Source of the DNA: Gymnopus androsaceus JB14
Taxonomy: Eukaryota; Basidiomycota; Agaricomycetes; Agaricales; Omphalotaceae
DNA length: 64,000 nt
Assembly: GCA_009733575.1 (NCBI GenBank)
Contig: ML769566.1
Location: 62,001-126,000 of the forward strand
Direction of reading: 5' to 3'
Position numbers and translations under genes: made by a program. The notes below the pieces were generated by a model. That model saw only the letters and a program-made list of their open reading frames with translations. It was not told where the DNA came from and ran no database searches. Below, one piece after another: positions 46,253 to 58,797 of the stretch (positions within the stretch are counted from its first letter, which is position 1; each line of letters begins with the position of its first letter).

Positions 46253-46581
46253 TTGGGAACCGGAGAATGACACGATCACGAAACATACTTTACTCAGTCT
46301 CGCTCTAGGCAGGGTGGCCAGATGCGAGCCTAATCCACTATATAATATTTACTTTACACCAGGCTTCGCCGCCTGGTGCACTACTCATAATAATGCGACC
46401 TTGTCGCTTCGAGACCTACTCCGGTGGGCTCATTAGCTTTTGTAGAAGTTCCCCTTTTTTTTTCAACGCTCATATACTCCTGCCCAGTACATACATTACA
46501 TATCGTCGTAGTATACTGCCTACCATATCCCTCGGGACAGAGGGCAATAAACAAGGATGCAAAAAAAAAAAAAAAAAAAAA

Positions 46582-46650
46582 ACTCTTGCGACATATTCTT
46601 GATCAATCATGCATTCAAGTGGTTTTAATTCATGCTTGGAAACAGCTGGC
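46582..46650 (+). pseudogene. F-box gene remnant, right of the LINE
   Basis: Directly after the poly-A it reads LLRHILDQSCIQVVLIHAW, matching LLRHILDQPCIQVVVIHVR of the F-box protein at 2,363-3,202; similarity ends after about 70 bases. Together with 40,009-40,065 it shows the LINE target was a decayed F-box copy. Confidence 0.75.
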
Positions 46651-49600
46651 GATGTAAGAAATTAATGAGTCCCTTCCTATCGCTTGGCTAGAGTAACGAC
46701 CATGAAAAATTCGATGATTCAAAAGATTGTCAAAAGAAGTTTGTCTCTTCTTCCGCAATCTTCGCTGCGCAGTGCAAGCCTCGTTTCTCAATTCGCTTAG
46801 GGCACCCAATTTAAGACTTTTCAAGGGGCAAATGTCCTTCTAAAGCAACCATTACCGCCAACACAGTTGGATTTTAGCGCTGATTAGAGAGTAAAAGTTG
46901 AATTGTATGACTGCTCACCTTCCGAGAACGACACCATCCTCACCCTCGTGCAATGGTCGACAACACCTGTGTCCAGCTGGGCCTACAACAATGTCAACGT
47001 CGATTCGACCACATAGTCGTTCGGAAGCGTACAGGAGTGCTATTGGCATCAACTCTCGTTCAGTACTATTCAGAAAAGAAGAATACCTACAGTCTTCCCG
47101 ATAACACCTGCAAGTAGCAGGGAGATCGCGCTAAACAGATCGTGTAATTGGAATACATGATTTTGAGATACACTTACACGATTTATCTTGTAAAGCCAGG
47201 ACTTGGATGAAGAAGAGAATGGAAAAAAAAGAGCGAGGTTACAGGAACGGAGCGTGTCTGCTGTTGAAGGGATTATGTGTGTATTGCGTCTCTGGTTTTT
47301 ATTTGCAATGCTTCCTTTTATACGCCGAGAATGAGAGGTCTTGGCAGCTATTGTGACCTTCACAGAAATGAGTGGCAACATATATACGCACTTCGTGGGG
47401 TGGCTGAGCAGATGCAACAATGAATTTAATTTACCTGCTACAGAATTCTCATGTAACCAGAAACGCCATTCAATGGATGCAGTGAAGTTGCATCTGTCAT
47501 GGTAAATGATTCTATGTTCAGAGATTTCAAAGGCCGTGGAACGAAGTCCACTCACCACATCCATCTGAGTTTCTCCCGCTATTGCTGCCAAATAATGACA
47601 GGAAATTAGTAGAGCATAAGGTGGACTTTGAGCTTACAGTTTCATTATGAAAAGTCGTTGAAGCACACCCTGTTCTAGTTTCAATCCACTTGAACCGCGC
47701 TCCTCCTTAAAAGCCAAGTATATTATTATCGACAGCCATTAGAACACCGATTTGAGCTACATCATTACACAATATCGTCTAGGGCCCTTTAACGTCGAAC
47801 AACAAGAGTCCGACCTTCGTTTGTTGAGTATTTTAGGATCGTGTTTTGAAAAAATGATCCTCTGGTTTATCATATGTACAGTATGAGCCTACTCCAAGTA
47901 CAGAGGTATATCCTACAGTCGGGGTCAAGACTGACCTGAATACTTAAGGCTGACTGACTGCGAATGTAGATGGATAGCGACTCACTTGAATAAGTAGAGA
48001 CCAAAAAAGTTACCAACCGAGGGTATCGTATCCTAGTCCACGGCAATGATGCCATGAACCATGAAGCATCCTAGACTAGCTCCTTGTGGTCATACTTGGC
48101 CTCCAACTCGAACTTGGATCAACGATATGGAGTGTAAGCAGCTAATGTAGCAAACCTAGAAACTTGACGGGGACTTTGATGACCTCACACTCGGCGTCAC
48201 TACCATTCTAATGTGTACCTTGGCCCACAATAATACCCAGACGTACACCTTTACGTTCTCCGGATTGACGCCTTCAAGTGGGTGATATCTCAATTCTGGA
48301 TCTTTGCTCAAGTAGGTAATCCAGCTCCTCAAATAAAAGGTGTCTGAGCAGACGATGGTGGAAAGAGCGATTCGTATTAGACAAGCTACGACTGTATGGT
48401 CGATTGAGAGTCTGAGGCGACGGTAGTTCTAAAGATTGAGATTGAAAACACGACGAGAAAGATGTCGATGAGCGACCAGAAGCAACTGAACAACAACCGG
48501 ACTATGACATACCTTCGTAGTCAACATCACGGATGCGCCAGTACGCCTGATACGCCGAAACCCGGTCAACTATCCATCGGAGGTGGCTGCAAAAGACTAG
48601 CCTAATCATTGTTGATATAACACCTCTCGTCTACGTGCCAGTTCTAAACTCTTTTTTGGGTCATATACGATCCAATCGAGTTCTTGAGATAGCCTTGAGA
48701 CTCTCAGCGAATTGAAGACCATGTTTGAACCCAAGATATTGGCCCTCCGAGAAATGGCATTGTATAGTACGCCAATGGAATGGTAAGGATTCAAGAAAGA
48801 TTAACGACAGCTAGGGAGCAGCAAGTGTACATGTCGAGCGTAGGCTGTACAATCGGTCTAGAGGGCACCGAAATGCTATTGATGGACGAAATCATACCCG
48901 ATCTCGTAGAAGGTCGGTGAGTGGTGGGACAACGGTGGTCGATGAAGTAATAATAGTTTACCGGGGGGATCCGACGTGCGCTATATGCTGTCGGCGCTAG
49001 AGAGTGGCAGATTCGCATATCGTCACCATACGCCCTACCGGACAGTGCCTCTGTGACCAACCACAGCTCTCTCGCCAATTCCAGCTAGGACCTGTTTCCC
49101 AAAGAGGATTCCTGAGAATAGCATGGATAGTGTTAATTCTGAATTCCGAGTGGCAGAGAGATAGAAGGACTGATAATTGAAGGAACTGTTGCGGTGGAAG
49201 ATCGAAGGAAAGTGGTGTAACGAAGCTGGTAGAGCTCGATAACCTGATGGGGAAAACACAAAGTGAGCCAAAAGAAAGAGCATGAATAGGCCTGGCTATA
49301 CCTGCTACCTTCGTCTGTTGTTCTAGTGAAGAGTAGCTCAAAAACGTCGAATTTTCTCGTTTTATCAGAGAGCGCCAAGGTACCGAATGCCTAGCTTTAG
49401 AACAGGTAGACTGTAGGTGAGTGGAGGATTGCGGGCCATCGGTAGAATTTCTCTACCGAGGGCTAGTAACTGAACGGCCTGGTGAGGTAGAAAGCTTTCG
49501 TCAACGCAGAAATCGATCCATACTGCTTTTCATTATACATTTATCTTACAACTATCGCGCGCCGCCTTGCTTTGTGTTGCCAGATGTAAATAAATAGTCG

Positions 49601-50913
49601 AGAGTGGAAGAGAACAGATGCGTTGTCGGTCGTCGGTTAAGCGTCAAGAAATCGATCTAGCCACGATGTTGGAGGAGAATAATTGGAGCCAAACGTCACC
49701 GGGCCGACACAGCCGGCTGGTTCAAGTCTAGTCTTGTGTTTGGCGCCTACAAGAAAGCGACAGACACTCAAGTTACGTCTTACTACCGCACCACCACCAG
49801 TTGCTTCAGTGTGCCCACTCAACCTATATCTAAGTGTGTATAATGCATCGGTCGAGAAATAATTTCATTCCGAGTCATGGACGATTGAACAACCTCCGAG
49901 AACAAAGCTCGAAACAGTAAAGCTCCAACGAGTGGTCTCACGTACGGCGTTCAAACATCTGAGGTGTATCTTTACATGATTCTATCGCTATGATTCTATC
50001 GGTATGATGATGGGATTTGACTAGGAAGCATGATGTACTAGCGCGCGTGGTTCCTGTAGGTTGGATGCCGCGAAAGGCAGCTTTGGATTCATTGCGAGGT
50101 AATTTTGAGTGTGAGTAGCCGAAACCTCGTTAGCCGGTGTTAACGGTACTGAACAATGCGCTAATGAAGCTTCGAGGGCTCGAAGCTCGCAAAAATTCCA
50201 ATGAAAACCCACGACCGGAGAGGTGGCGTGATGGTGGTTTCAAACCAAGTTGCTGCTAGTGACTATCGGTATCTCCTGAGCCGTGGTGGGCAAGGAGGTC
50301 CTAGGTTTGGGTTTTGAATAAGATAAGAGAGAGAGACTAACGATGTTACGATCGGATGAGTTTTAACTCAATAAGTAGATATTAGATTCAACACCGCCGA
50401 GTTGCAAACAAGGAATTGAGTTCATATGAAAGCGGCTGAACTGCGGAACTGAGAGGTTCCAACTTGAAGACATCACACAACGCACCTGGTGAGCTTCCAA
50501 TCTCAATGGCAGTATCTGATGTGTATTAAAGACAAAGCATGGTTTTACAATCCAACGCACCATCGCTGTAGATCGTGAGAGGCACCTTCCTTTCTTCTGC
50601 ACTTCTCTCTCAATGATGGAAGTAGCCTTCAACTCGTGCTTTTAAATTAGAGCACCAGAAGGGGAACAAAAAAGAGTGTTCCTCTGCCGACTTCCGACTC
50701 TCCTACATTCGCTTTAACTTTCGCCGGTACCAAGAGGTCTATGTTGAAACATGGTTTCTGGTTTCACTTTAAAAACATTCATTGTATACTCAGCGACAAC
50801 CACGGATCAACGACAATCACGATTCATGGATTCAGTATAATCTGTGATAAGCTTAGTGTCATTTACGTGAATGCTCTACCGAATGATCTACCAGGTTGAG
50901 AGATAAATAGTAC
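46651..50913. other. 4.3 kb without a secure gene
   Basis: On the minus strand between about 47,720 and 47,400 a frame spanning two possible short introns reads KLEQGVLQRLFIMK and then LNSGRNSDGCDATSLHPLNG, which looks protein-like but has no start, no recognisable domain and a stop. A minus-strand frame at 48,794-48,606 (SRLSQELDWIVYDPKKSLEL) is similar in quality. Both are too weak to call as genes. No RNA gene or clear element found. Confidence 0.4.
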
Positions 50914-52305
50914 ATGCGTCGAAAACAAAAAACATCATCATTCCCCTCGAGCCCTAATTTTACAATGACGCCAGAAGAGGCAGAACAAATTGCATCGGCT
51001 GGATTGGACCAATTTCGCAATGTTTATGTCCTCATATTTATATGGTCACTCATTGGTAAGAATAGTGGTGTGCAATGGTTGGGAGATATTCTGATTTTTG
51101 AGTTAGGAGTTTATCTGGTGACGTTTGCCATCGGTATGCACATTATCATGTATGTTCATGATCAACTAATTTTTAGATACTAATAATACTTTTTGAATGT
51201 GCTCTCATCAACATTTCAGACATAAAGAAAACAGACATCGAGCACATGCGATCGTAATAATCTTTCTCCTGACGGCGTTCGTTTTTACTTTCATGTTCGC
51301 TTGTCAAGAGACCGTGGCAAGCTTGATCAATCTCAAATTTGGCCCTATAATGTCTCCAGGGGACATTGAGGCTTCAGGCCCACAGTCGGCTTTTATTGTG
51401 GCTTCAATATTGAGTTCATGGTCTGGCAATGTTATTGTGAGTGTTGTAGTTGCGTACACTTACATTCTGCCTGATTTATTATTCAGTTTTGCATTGCTGA
51501 TGCATTTATTGTGTGGAGAGCTTGGTCTGTTTGGTTGGAAAGCAGGGTGATCAAATTCACTCTAATTATTCTTCTGACAATAGATATAGGTGAGACCTTT
51601 CAAATACATTGCAGGCATGTCAGATGCTGACAGGAAGAGCCAGCCATCAATATTGTCGATGGTATTGCTGACACTCAAGCGGATAAAGCAACAGGCCCAG
51701 TAAGTACTGTGGCCTTAGATTGGGCTATCATTGTTACCAACTTGGGAGTAAATATTGTGGCAACACTGTTAATAGCTTATCGAGCATGGTGGGAGCCGTC
51801 ATTTTATATTATTTAAAGCAATTGCAATATTGACTATGTGCTTCAGGATACATCATAAATCGATTAGGATGATTTCACGCACCCGCAAAACTCAGGTGGA
51901 AGAGATCCTCCTACTTTTTGTTGAATCTGGTGCAATTTTTGCGGTGGTCCAGGTTCGTCATCTTTGCAAGCATTGTAATAAGCATAACCATGGTTTTATT
52001 GAAAGATATTGACAATCATCATCTCAATACTGGATGCGAAAGTACCGTTTTTCTCGCCTGTTGATGATGCCGATGTGTTGATTCTAGTTCTTTATCAATA
52101 TGCTGCTGTGAGTTTAATTATACTACCCTATATATAAATGAGCTAGGATTAGTTAATTAATTATTTTGGTTAGGCCATCAACCCAGTCGCTCTGATTATT
52201 CTGATCCAAACGGGAAATACCTATGAGCAAAGTCTTCATCTGCCTGATGAGTTGCCTTCCATAGCAGAGACTGAGGCTGATTTAATTCAAGTTATTATTG
52301 AGTAG
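50914..52305 (+). CDS. Basidiomycete multi-pass (7-TM-like) membrane protein, splicing partly unresolved
   Basis: Plus strand. The N-terminus starts at 50,914 or, more likely, at MTPEEAEQ (50,965). Hydrophobic helices follow: NVYVLIFIWSLI, DILIFELGVYLVTFAI, IVIIFLLTAFVFTFMF, SGNVIFCIADAFIVWRAW, FTLIILLTIDI, LDWAIIVTNLGVNIVATLLI and, after IRMISRTRKTQVEEILLLF, two more before the acidic C-terminus ending at 52,305. The RTRKTQVEEIL..F..SGA box between the last helices is typical of a large lineage-specific family of unknown function. Several introns are consensus (for example 51,438-51,487). Two junctions, near 51,100-51,240 and 51,590-51,700, could not be joined in one frame: after LLTIDI the coding continues as EEPAINIVDGIADTQ one base out of phase. 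Either an exon boundary was missed or the gene has begun to decay. Confidence 0.6.
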
Positions 52306-53965
52306 CATAATAACATTAAGGACTAATAAGAGGAGGGCTCACCAGATCAAGCACTCTGTAATCTAAAGAACCCTTTTCAGTGGGATTTTTTTTGGCTAAT
52401 ATGTACAGCAGCATTGTAATGGCTAAATGAATATCCAAAATATAAATGATATTTAAACACTATTATATATTACTTCAATCTCAGTGCCTATCCATCCGCA
52501 AAAATGGTCTGGGCCCTGGGTTACCAAAGGAAACTTTAATTCTCTTCCAGTCACCCAAGTCACCTAGGACCCCTAGGATACTTAGGCTGCCTAAGTTTAT
52601 CTCCTTTTCCCGGGCCTTTTCAGGTAGCCATGGGCAATCTAATGTTAACCTGAGGTAACCTGAGCAACCTGGGGTAACCCAAGGAGGCATGAGGATCCTT
52701 TTCATGAGCTGTACATCAGCGAAACATGTATAGTGTGGCCAGTGTATGATAGAACTTACCGGAACTTACCAGCACCTCCAGTGCTCCAACATCCCAGGAC
52801 ACAGGGGGTCCTGGAATCACTTGGGAATCACTGGAGAGGGTGCTTGCAGTGTTGGTGGGCACTGGACAGTACTGTGCAGTGCTGGAGCAGTGCTGTAGCC
52901 ACCAGTGGTTATCTTATCTATATACAGCCCAATTGGCACCATTGCCTTTATATAAATTTTTTTTGTCATTAGTCAGTGTTTATGTTGTCATGTACTTACT
53001 ATGATCATTACTACCAGATATACTTCAATTCAACTGACTCCCAGAATTGTCTGGCATTGAATCATCTGGGCAGTGCTGGGAAGCTTCAGACTGTGCTGTA
53101 AGTACTGGGAAACTTAGAGATAACTTAGAGATGCTCTGGCAGTGATATGGGAGAAAAAATTGCAAAATACATGTTTTGCTGATGTAGAGTCCAAAGAACA
53201 TTATTCAACTGCATCTTTGGACAAATTCATCATCTAACAATGCTCAACTCATATTATCTTATTAAGTTCAGATATTCTTAGACACACTCAAGGTATACAT
53301 ATTAGTCAAAGCTTCTTAATGTCTTACAAACTTTTCCTTACAACTCAGCACATCTCACTCAAATAATTTTGACTTATGTTTAAGTATAACAAACTCAGGA
53401 AATTAACTGTAGTGAAAGTGATTTGACCCAATCAACAGGGCTTCAATTGGGTCTGCTTCACCCAGTTGTTGACAGGTGCTGCTTAAACACACACAGCTGA
53501 AAATGAGTCATGAGTGATTTGACCAGCCAAATCAAACAAGCGGAGCACACACTAGACTCAGTGTTTATGTCTAACTACTTCTAACTGTAAATTATTTCCC
53601 TAGAGCATATTTCTTATTCATTGCTCTTCAAATTATTAATTTACACTCTCATACATGTAATCGAGAGATCTATTTATCTACTTTTACGATGCAAGGGAAG
53701 AAAAATATTCAGAACTTTTATCAAGTCAGATTTTGTAGTTTGCAATTGCACAAGTGACAGGGCAATAATTTTTTTATACCTGGGACTTGAGATATATCAT
53801 ATAAATGAGTTTTTAAGAAGGTTTTATACACTTCAGTCACCTACTAAAATGTACCTACTTAGGCTTAACTTTTGCCTCCCAAGTTGGGCCTAAGTAGGGG
53901 TAAATGTGTGGGATATCCTCCCCAAATGGTATTACCATGGTGGTTATGCCATGTACTTAGTACAC
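52306..53965. other. AT-rich repeat island, no gene
   Basis: A block at 52,555-52,690 is built of CCTAGG/CCTAAG and AACCTGAGG-type words in both orientations. 53,855-53,900 contains CTTAGGC...GCCTAAGTA foldback sequence. The rest is unstructured AT-rich DNA. Confidence 0.5.
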
Positions 53966-54489
53966 CAGTGTTCTACCATAAGCCCCTAACAACAATCTCA
54001 AAATCTTCAGGGCTTAAGCCCATCTGTGGCCTTAATTTAATGCCTTAATTAAGTCTTAGGTTAATTTACTATTAATTTTAACCTGCCCATTTCAGGCCAG
54101 TGCCACAGAAAAATAATGAAATTTTGTGTTATAAAAATACTTCTACATTATAATTTATAATTTATTCTTCATCATTGCCAATCTTATTAGCACCATTATC
54201 AGGTATAGCACCTACAACAGCCACCAGTGCAACACCAGTGTTTTCATAAGCTCTGCACTTCATCAACTAAGTATCCTTCTAGACAATTAATTTATTACAG
54301 AAATATCAAGGAAAAGGTAGAAAATGAGACTTTATTAAATATTTCTGCATATTTCACTTTTGGCTTGGGACACAGCTACTTAAACCTTTGTTAAGGCCTT
54401 AAGGGATCTGAGGAAAATCCTGAAGCCTTAAAGTAAGGTCTTAACTTAAGGCCTATGTACTTAAGGCTTAGGTCTTTGGTAGAACACTG
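53966..54489. mobile_element. 524-bp hAT-like non-autonomous element
   Basis: Ends CAGTGTTCTACCA and, inverted, TGGTAGAACACTG form a 13-bp perfect terminal repeat with the CAG...CTG termini usual for hAT elements. The eight bases outside are TAGTACAC on the left and CAGTACAC on the right, a 7/8 match to an 8-bp target duplication. Inside, TTAAGGC/GCCTTAA words are repeated near both ends. No coding capacity. Confidence 0.7.
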
Positions 54490-54922
54490 CAGTACACATG
54501 GTATTATCACGTATTCTTGAAACCATGGTATTACCAGGTATTCTTCAAACATGGTACATTGCTCTGCTTATTGTTCAGGGTAAAATAGGTGCTCATGAGT
54601 ACCAGGGGTAGGGCAGTGCTGCTTAAATATTTTTATGATTTTTCATGAATTTCCAGGGTGCCTGCTAGTCCCCACTAACCAGTCTGATAAGACATCTGGC
54701 AGGATATTATAACTGTCTTAAGTGACTTACTAAGGGATTTTTACCCTGTATGATTAAATACATATAAATATTAAACTAATTTGACCAAATACCAGAATTA
54801 GGAGGCTTTGGACCCTCAGAGGTATCCAAGGCTTAAGTGCTTGTAGGCACCTGTACTTAAAGCATTTGTTGTATGAGATACATTATTTTGTGGTTACTAC
54901 ACAGAACTATTACATATATAGC

Positions 54923-55303
54923 CTAGTCATTGTCCACAATAACTGACAATGCAACATTGATCTCAGCATCAATCTCATCCTCAACATCCTCCTCCTTTAT
55001 TTCACTGTCAGTATTAGGATCATCAAAGTGCTCCAGCTCCACACCATCTATCATTGGCTCCTCCATATGCACTGGGATGCCAATGCAGAAGTATTTGTTA
55101 TTTGCAAAGTCAAAACCCTCCAAATGTTTGATAGACAAAAGCCTCGTGCAATGCAAATCCTTGAAATGGCCATTTTCCTGCCAGTGAAGCTCTATCTGCA
55201 GTGGTAGAGCTGGGTCCTCAGCAGATTCCCTCCTAGCAAACCCCTTCAGATGTTCCTCTTCTTTTGCAATGTAGGTGAAAAGGTGCTTGATTCTTGATGG
55301 CAA
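54923..55303 (-). CDS. Unrecognised ORF next to the large palindrome, possible element fragment
   Basis: A 126-residue minus-strand frame without an ATG at its start (it opens with TTG after a stop). It reads IKHLFTYIAKEEEHLKGF, LHWQENGHFKDLHCTR, LEGFDFANNKYFCIG, and ends in a strongly acidic tail (EIKEEDVEDEIDAEI). Just upstream, in another frame, NNYKQALGIIQAQGLIAIKN also looks protein-like, so the original gene probably extended further and has been frameshifted. It lies 250 bases from the edge of the inverted repeat. Composition is coherent enough for a real former gene, probably transposon-related, but no family is recognised. Confidence 0.35.
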   Translation of the reverse strand: MPSRIKHLFTYIAKEEEHLKGFARRESAEDPALPLQIELHWQENGHFKDLHCTRLLSIKHLEGFDFANNKYFCIGIPVHMEEPMIDGVELEHFDDPNTDSEIKEEDVEDEIDAEINVALSVIVDND

Positions 55304-56399
55304 TTAAACCCTGAGCTTGAATGATGCCAAGGGCTTGCTTGTAATTGTTGTGCTGTAACATTTTGATCAAGAGTTCAGTCATGCATCATCCTTGAAAAAA
55401 TCCAAATGCAGTTTTAATTTTTTCTGAATTCTTTAGATTTCTTTTATTTTCTTTGGTCAAAAATTACAGAATCAATGAACTTTTGATCAAAATGGTACAA
55501 TATATGAGCAAACTGAGTTTAGAGTATGTCTTCAGGCTCACTTCAGGCTACCTTAATATATAACTAGTTAGATAGTCCAAAGCATGACAATCCAGTATCT
55601 AATACAATTGAAATCCACAGGAAATCCAGGGGCCTAGTCTGGAATCCATAGGGCCAGGACCTCTGGCACTCTGGATTCCATATCCATTAGTATTGGCTAC
55701 CAAATAGGTATTGATAGCTGTGGCGATGACTGTCTCACCTAGATAGGACAACTAACCTCTACTGATTCCATCAACATTGATGTGACACTGTCACACATGA
55801 TGAATTAAACTTTTCCAAATGCTAGCAATAGTGAAACTCTCATCTACACCTACCAACCTATCTGTACTGATACTCTGACCATCAAGTCTCATGTGACAGT
55901 GTCACATATACTATGAATTAAAGTTTTGATTATTATGGTGATGGATTCCGGGAGGAGACCTAGGAATAAGGTATAGAGTAAATACAGTGTGACAGTGTAA
56001 CATATGTCACAGTGGAAAATCAACTGTTAGACTCTATAATTTGGCAAAAAATCATGAAAAATAGTGAAAATATTCAGATGATGGGTTTGCAGTCTGTGCA
56101 TGACTTTTTGTTCTATTATTAATGGTTACTATTCAAGCCAGTTAAAGAGCTACAGTGGGTGCTGATGTATGGCACCTATTAATAGTTTGAGTGACACCCC
56201 TCTAAATGTTATGATATTATGTCACAACTTATGTGACATGTTAACGGTAATAGACATAATGTGAAATATCATCTGGATAGCATCAGGTTGATGTGATATA
56301 GTCACAGCTATGTCACATTCCTTTGAACAAGATACCTGACCATTGCCATATTCATACATCTTAACATAGCAAGTGTGACACATGTCACACTATGGAATC

Positions 56400-56720
56400 C
56401 AATGACTATTAAATATAGGAAAGTATGGAATCCAGAGTACAATATGGAATCCATAGTATGGTATGGATTCCATGGACTAGTAGATATAGTACAGTATGGA
56501 ATCCATTGACTATTAAATATAGTATGCTATGGAATCCAGAGTACAGTATGGAATCCATGAACTATTGAATATAGTACACAATGGAATCCGGAGTACAGTA
56601 TGGAATCCATTGGCTATTAAATATAGTACACTATGGAATCCACAGTACAGTATGGAATCCCTAGTACAGTTGGAATACATTGACTAGTAAATATAGTACA
56701 CCATGGACTACAAACTATAA
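56400..56720. repeat. GGAATCC/TACAGTATGG tandem array, left arm
   Basis: Units of TATGGAATCCA with AGTACAG, interspersed with ACTATTAAATATAGTACA. The right-arm counterpart at 60,480-60,800 includes six near-perfect 19-bp units GGATTCCATACTGTACTCT (60,606-60,725), so the array has expanded there. Confidence 0.8.
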
Positions 56721-56842
56721 CAGTCCATGGAATCCATTCACTACAAACTAATATAGTCTTTGTTGTTAAATAAGCACCCATAAGCACCAGGGGGGAGTGG
56801 TCCCTAAATATTTTCATGATTTTTCATGATTTTTCCCACATT

Positions 56843-57211
56843 CAAGGGGTGTGTATAAATTATTTTTTGGACATCATATTGTTTTTGGGGGTAAATGAGG
56901 TCAAGGACTCCAAATATGAAGTCTATTTGTAGCCACAGCGAGCCATTCACTGGGAATTTGGACTTTAGTGGGGAAAAAATCATTGTTTTCTCTGACCTTG
57001 TTCTGCATCAAATGGGCCATTGTGCACCTTTTTCAATTTTTTTTTCTTGGGCCAGACCCCTCCCCTCCCCCCCAAATTTCCTTTTTAGGAAGGAGGCTGT
57101 ACAAATCGGAATAAAATCGGGAAAAATCTGAAAATATTTTTTTGAGCTTCCCAGCCCAAATAAACCCAGAGACCAGGTGATGTCAAAAAAATAATTTTTA
57201 CATACCCCTTG
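56843..57211. mobile_element. 369-bp hAT-like element inserted in the left arm
   Basis: Ends CAAGGGGTGTGTATAAATTA and the inverse ...TTTTTACATACCCCTTG form an inverted repeat of about 35 bp with a few mismatches. CCCACATT is present on both sides (56,835-56,842 and 57,212-57,219), an exact 8-bp target duplication. The right arm (complement, about 60,365-60,400) has the uninterrupted site with a single CCCACATT. Confidence 0.85.
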
Positions 57212-57548
57212 CCCACATTTATCAAGCCCGATTCTTGACATTTTTTGTAAAATAAGCTCCCATAAGTGCCCATATGCGGCGGGGGCAGAACAATGCCAGA
57301 ATATTTTCATGATTTTTGATGATTTTTTTAAGGATTTTTCAAGCCTGATTCGTGATTTTTCAGCAAAGTAAGTGCCCATAAGCACCGGGAGGGTGGGCAA
57401 CAGTAACATAATGGTTGTAATAGTACCAATAAGTTGCACTAGTAACTAATCTAATGGTTGTACTAGTACCAATAAGTTGTACTAGTAAGTAACCTAATAG
57501 TTGTACTAGTACTAATAACTCATATTAGTAGCCAATCTAATGGTTATA

Positions 57549-57987
57549 AGGTAGAGAGCATCCATCTCTTGCTAACATCAGCTGACATTGTCTCACAGCT
57601 GTCACTTACCTATATATAGTAAAAATCACTTTGAAAATTCAATACATAACATTCCACACTCTCTAAAGCTAATTCCTTCCATGCATTGCTTAAGATACTG
57701 TATAAGTAGTTACAAACCACACTGGAGGTTATATGGATAAACGCTGAGATAGATGATCCCAGCTTATTGCCAGAAACACTGTTTTAGGAACACCTCTCCC
57801 AAATTTGTATGTCTGCTTGAAACCTTGGATGCTACACCCTCCTAATCATATTTTAAAGGGATGCATGGCACGGATTTATGAGGCAGGTTTGGGTTATTAT
57901 TTGAGCTAATTATCAAGAGAATTTCACTATATTAAGATGTCACACATGATGCACGTGATGTTAGTGAGAGATGGATGCTCTCTACCT
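57549..57987. mobile_element. 439-bp TA-flanked MITE inserted in the 43-bp array
   Basis: Ends AGGTAGAGAGCATCCATCTC and the inverse GGATGCTCTCTACCT; the inverted repeat is about 33 bp with one or two mismatches. TA lies on both sides (57,547-57,548 and 57,988-57,989). The array phrase GGTTATAATAGTAC at 58,477-58,490 is the undisturbed target. No coding capacity. Confidence 0.85.
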
Positions 57988-58080
57988 TAATAGTACCAAT
58001 AAGTCATACTAGTAACTAACCTAATGGTGGTATACTAGTACTAATAACTTGTACTAGTAACTAATCTAATGGTTGAACTA

Positions 58081-58313
58081 CTGTATAATTACGACCAATA
58101 GTTCCCATAACCGTAACACCAGCCCCGGGAACTTGGTCATTTTGGAAATCATAACGCATAACGGGGGCCAATCTTTCGGTGCCCTTGCCTATTATGGTAA
58201 TTTTCTTCTGGCCGGCTTCGCCGGCTATACCATATATAGTAAGAGAACTTATACTTTTTTGAAGTTTCTGCGTAACGCATGAAACCCGGGAACTATTGGT
58301 CGTAATTATACAG
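58081..58313. mobile_element. 233-bp TA-flanked MITE, family B
   Basis: Perfect inverted ends CTGTATAATTACGACCAATA (continuing to GTTCC) at both sides, flanked by TA; GAACTAGTACC elsewhere in the array is the empty site. It shares the CTGTA end, GCATAACG words and GGCCGGC...GCCGGCTATA core with the 266-bp family A elements, so the families are related. Confidence 0.85.
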
Positions 58314-58797
58314 TAGTACCAATAACTCGGACTAGTAACTAATCTAATGGCTGAACTAGTACTAATAACTCATACTAGTAACTAATCTAATGGTTGAACT
58401 AGTACCAATAAGTCAGACTAGTAACTATCTAATGGTGGTACTGGTACTAATAACTCGGACAAGAAACTAATCTAATGGTTATAATAGTACTATTAACTCA
58501 TACTAGTAACTGATCTAATGGTTGAACTAGTACTAATAACATGAGATTAGTTACTAGTATGAGTTATTAGTACTATGATAAGCATTAGATTAGTCACTAG
58601 CCCGAGTTATTGGTACTAGTACAACCATTAGATTAGTTACTAGTCTGACTTATTGGTACTAGTTCAACCATTAGAGTAGTTAATAGTACAAGTTATTAGT
58701 ACTACTAGTTCAACCATTAGATTAGTTACTAGTCCGACTTATTGGTACTAGTACAACCATTAGATTAGGTACTAGTACAAGTTATTAGTACTACTAG

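Larger units (their letters stand above)
40066..46581 (+). mobile_element. Non-LTR retrotransposon (Tad/I-like LINE), 6.5 kb, inactive
   Basis: Complete element: 5' leader, gag-like ORF1, ORF2 with endonuclease, reverse transcriptase, RNase H and a C-terminal zinc knuckle, a 3' UTR and a tail of about 21 A ending at 46,581. It is flanked by the 13-bp direct repeat ACTCTTGCGACAT at 40,053-40,065 and 46,582-46,594, the signature of target-primed reverse transcription. The presence of an RNase H domain and the ORF1 zinc knuckles place it near the fungal Tad1/I group. Both ORFs carry stops and frameshifts, so the copy cannot move by itself. Confidence 0.93.

Noticed and set aside
46555..46581. 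Poly-A as a processed-pseudogene tail
   Set aside because: It ends the LINE and is directly followed by the LINE's own target duplication.
47070..47591. 173-residue minus-strand ORF
   Set aside because: Part of it looks like coding sequence in a different frame with short introns, so the long frame itself is probably not a protein; evidence too weak to call either.
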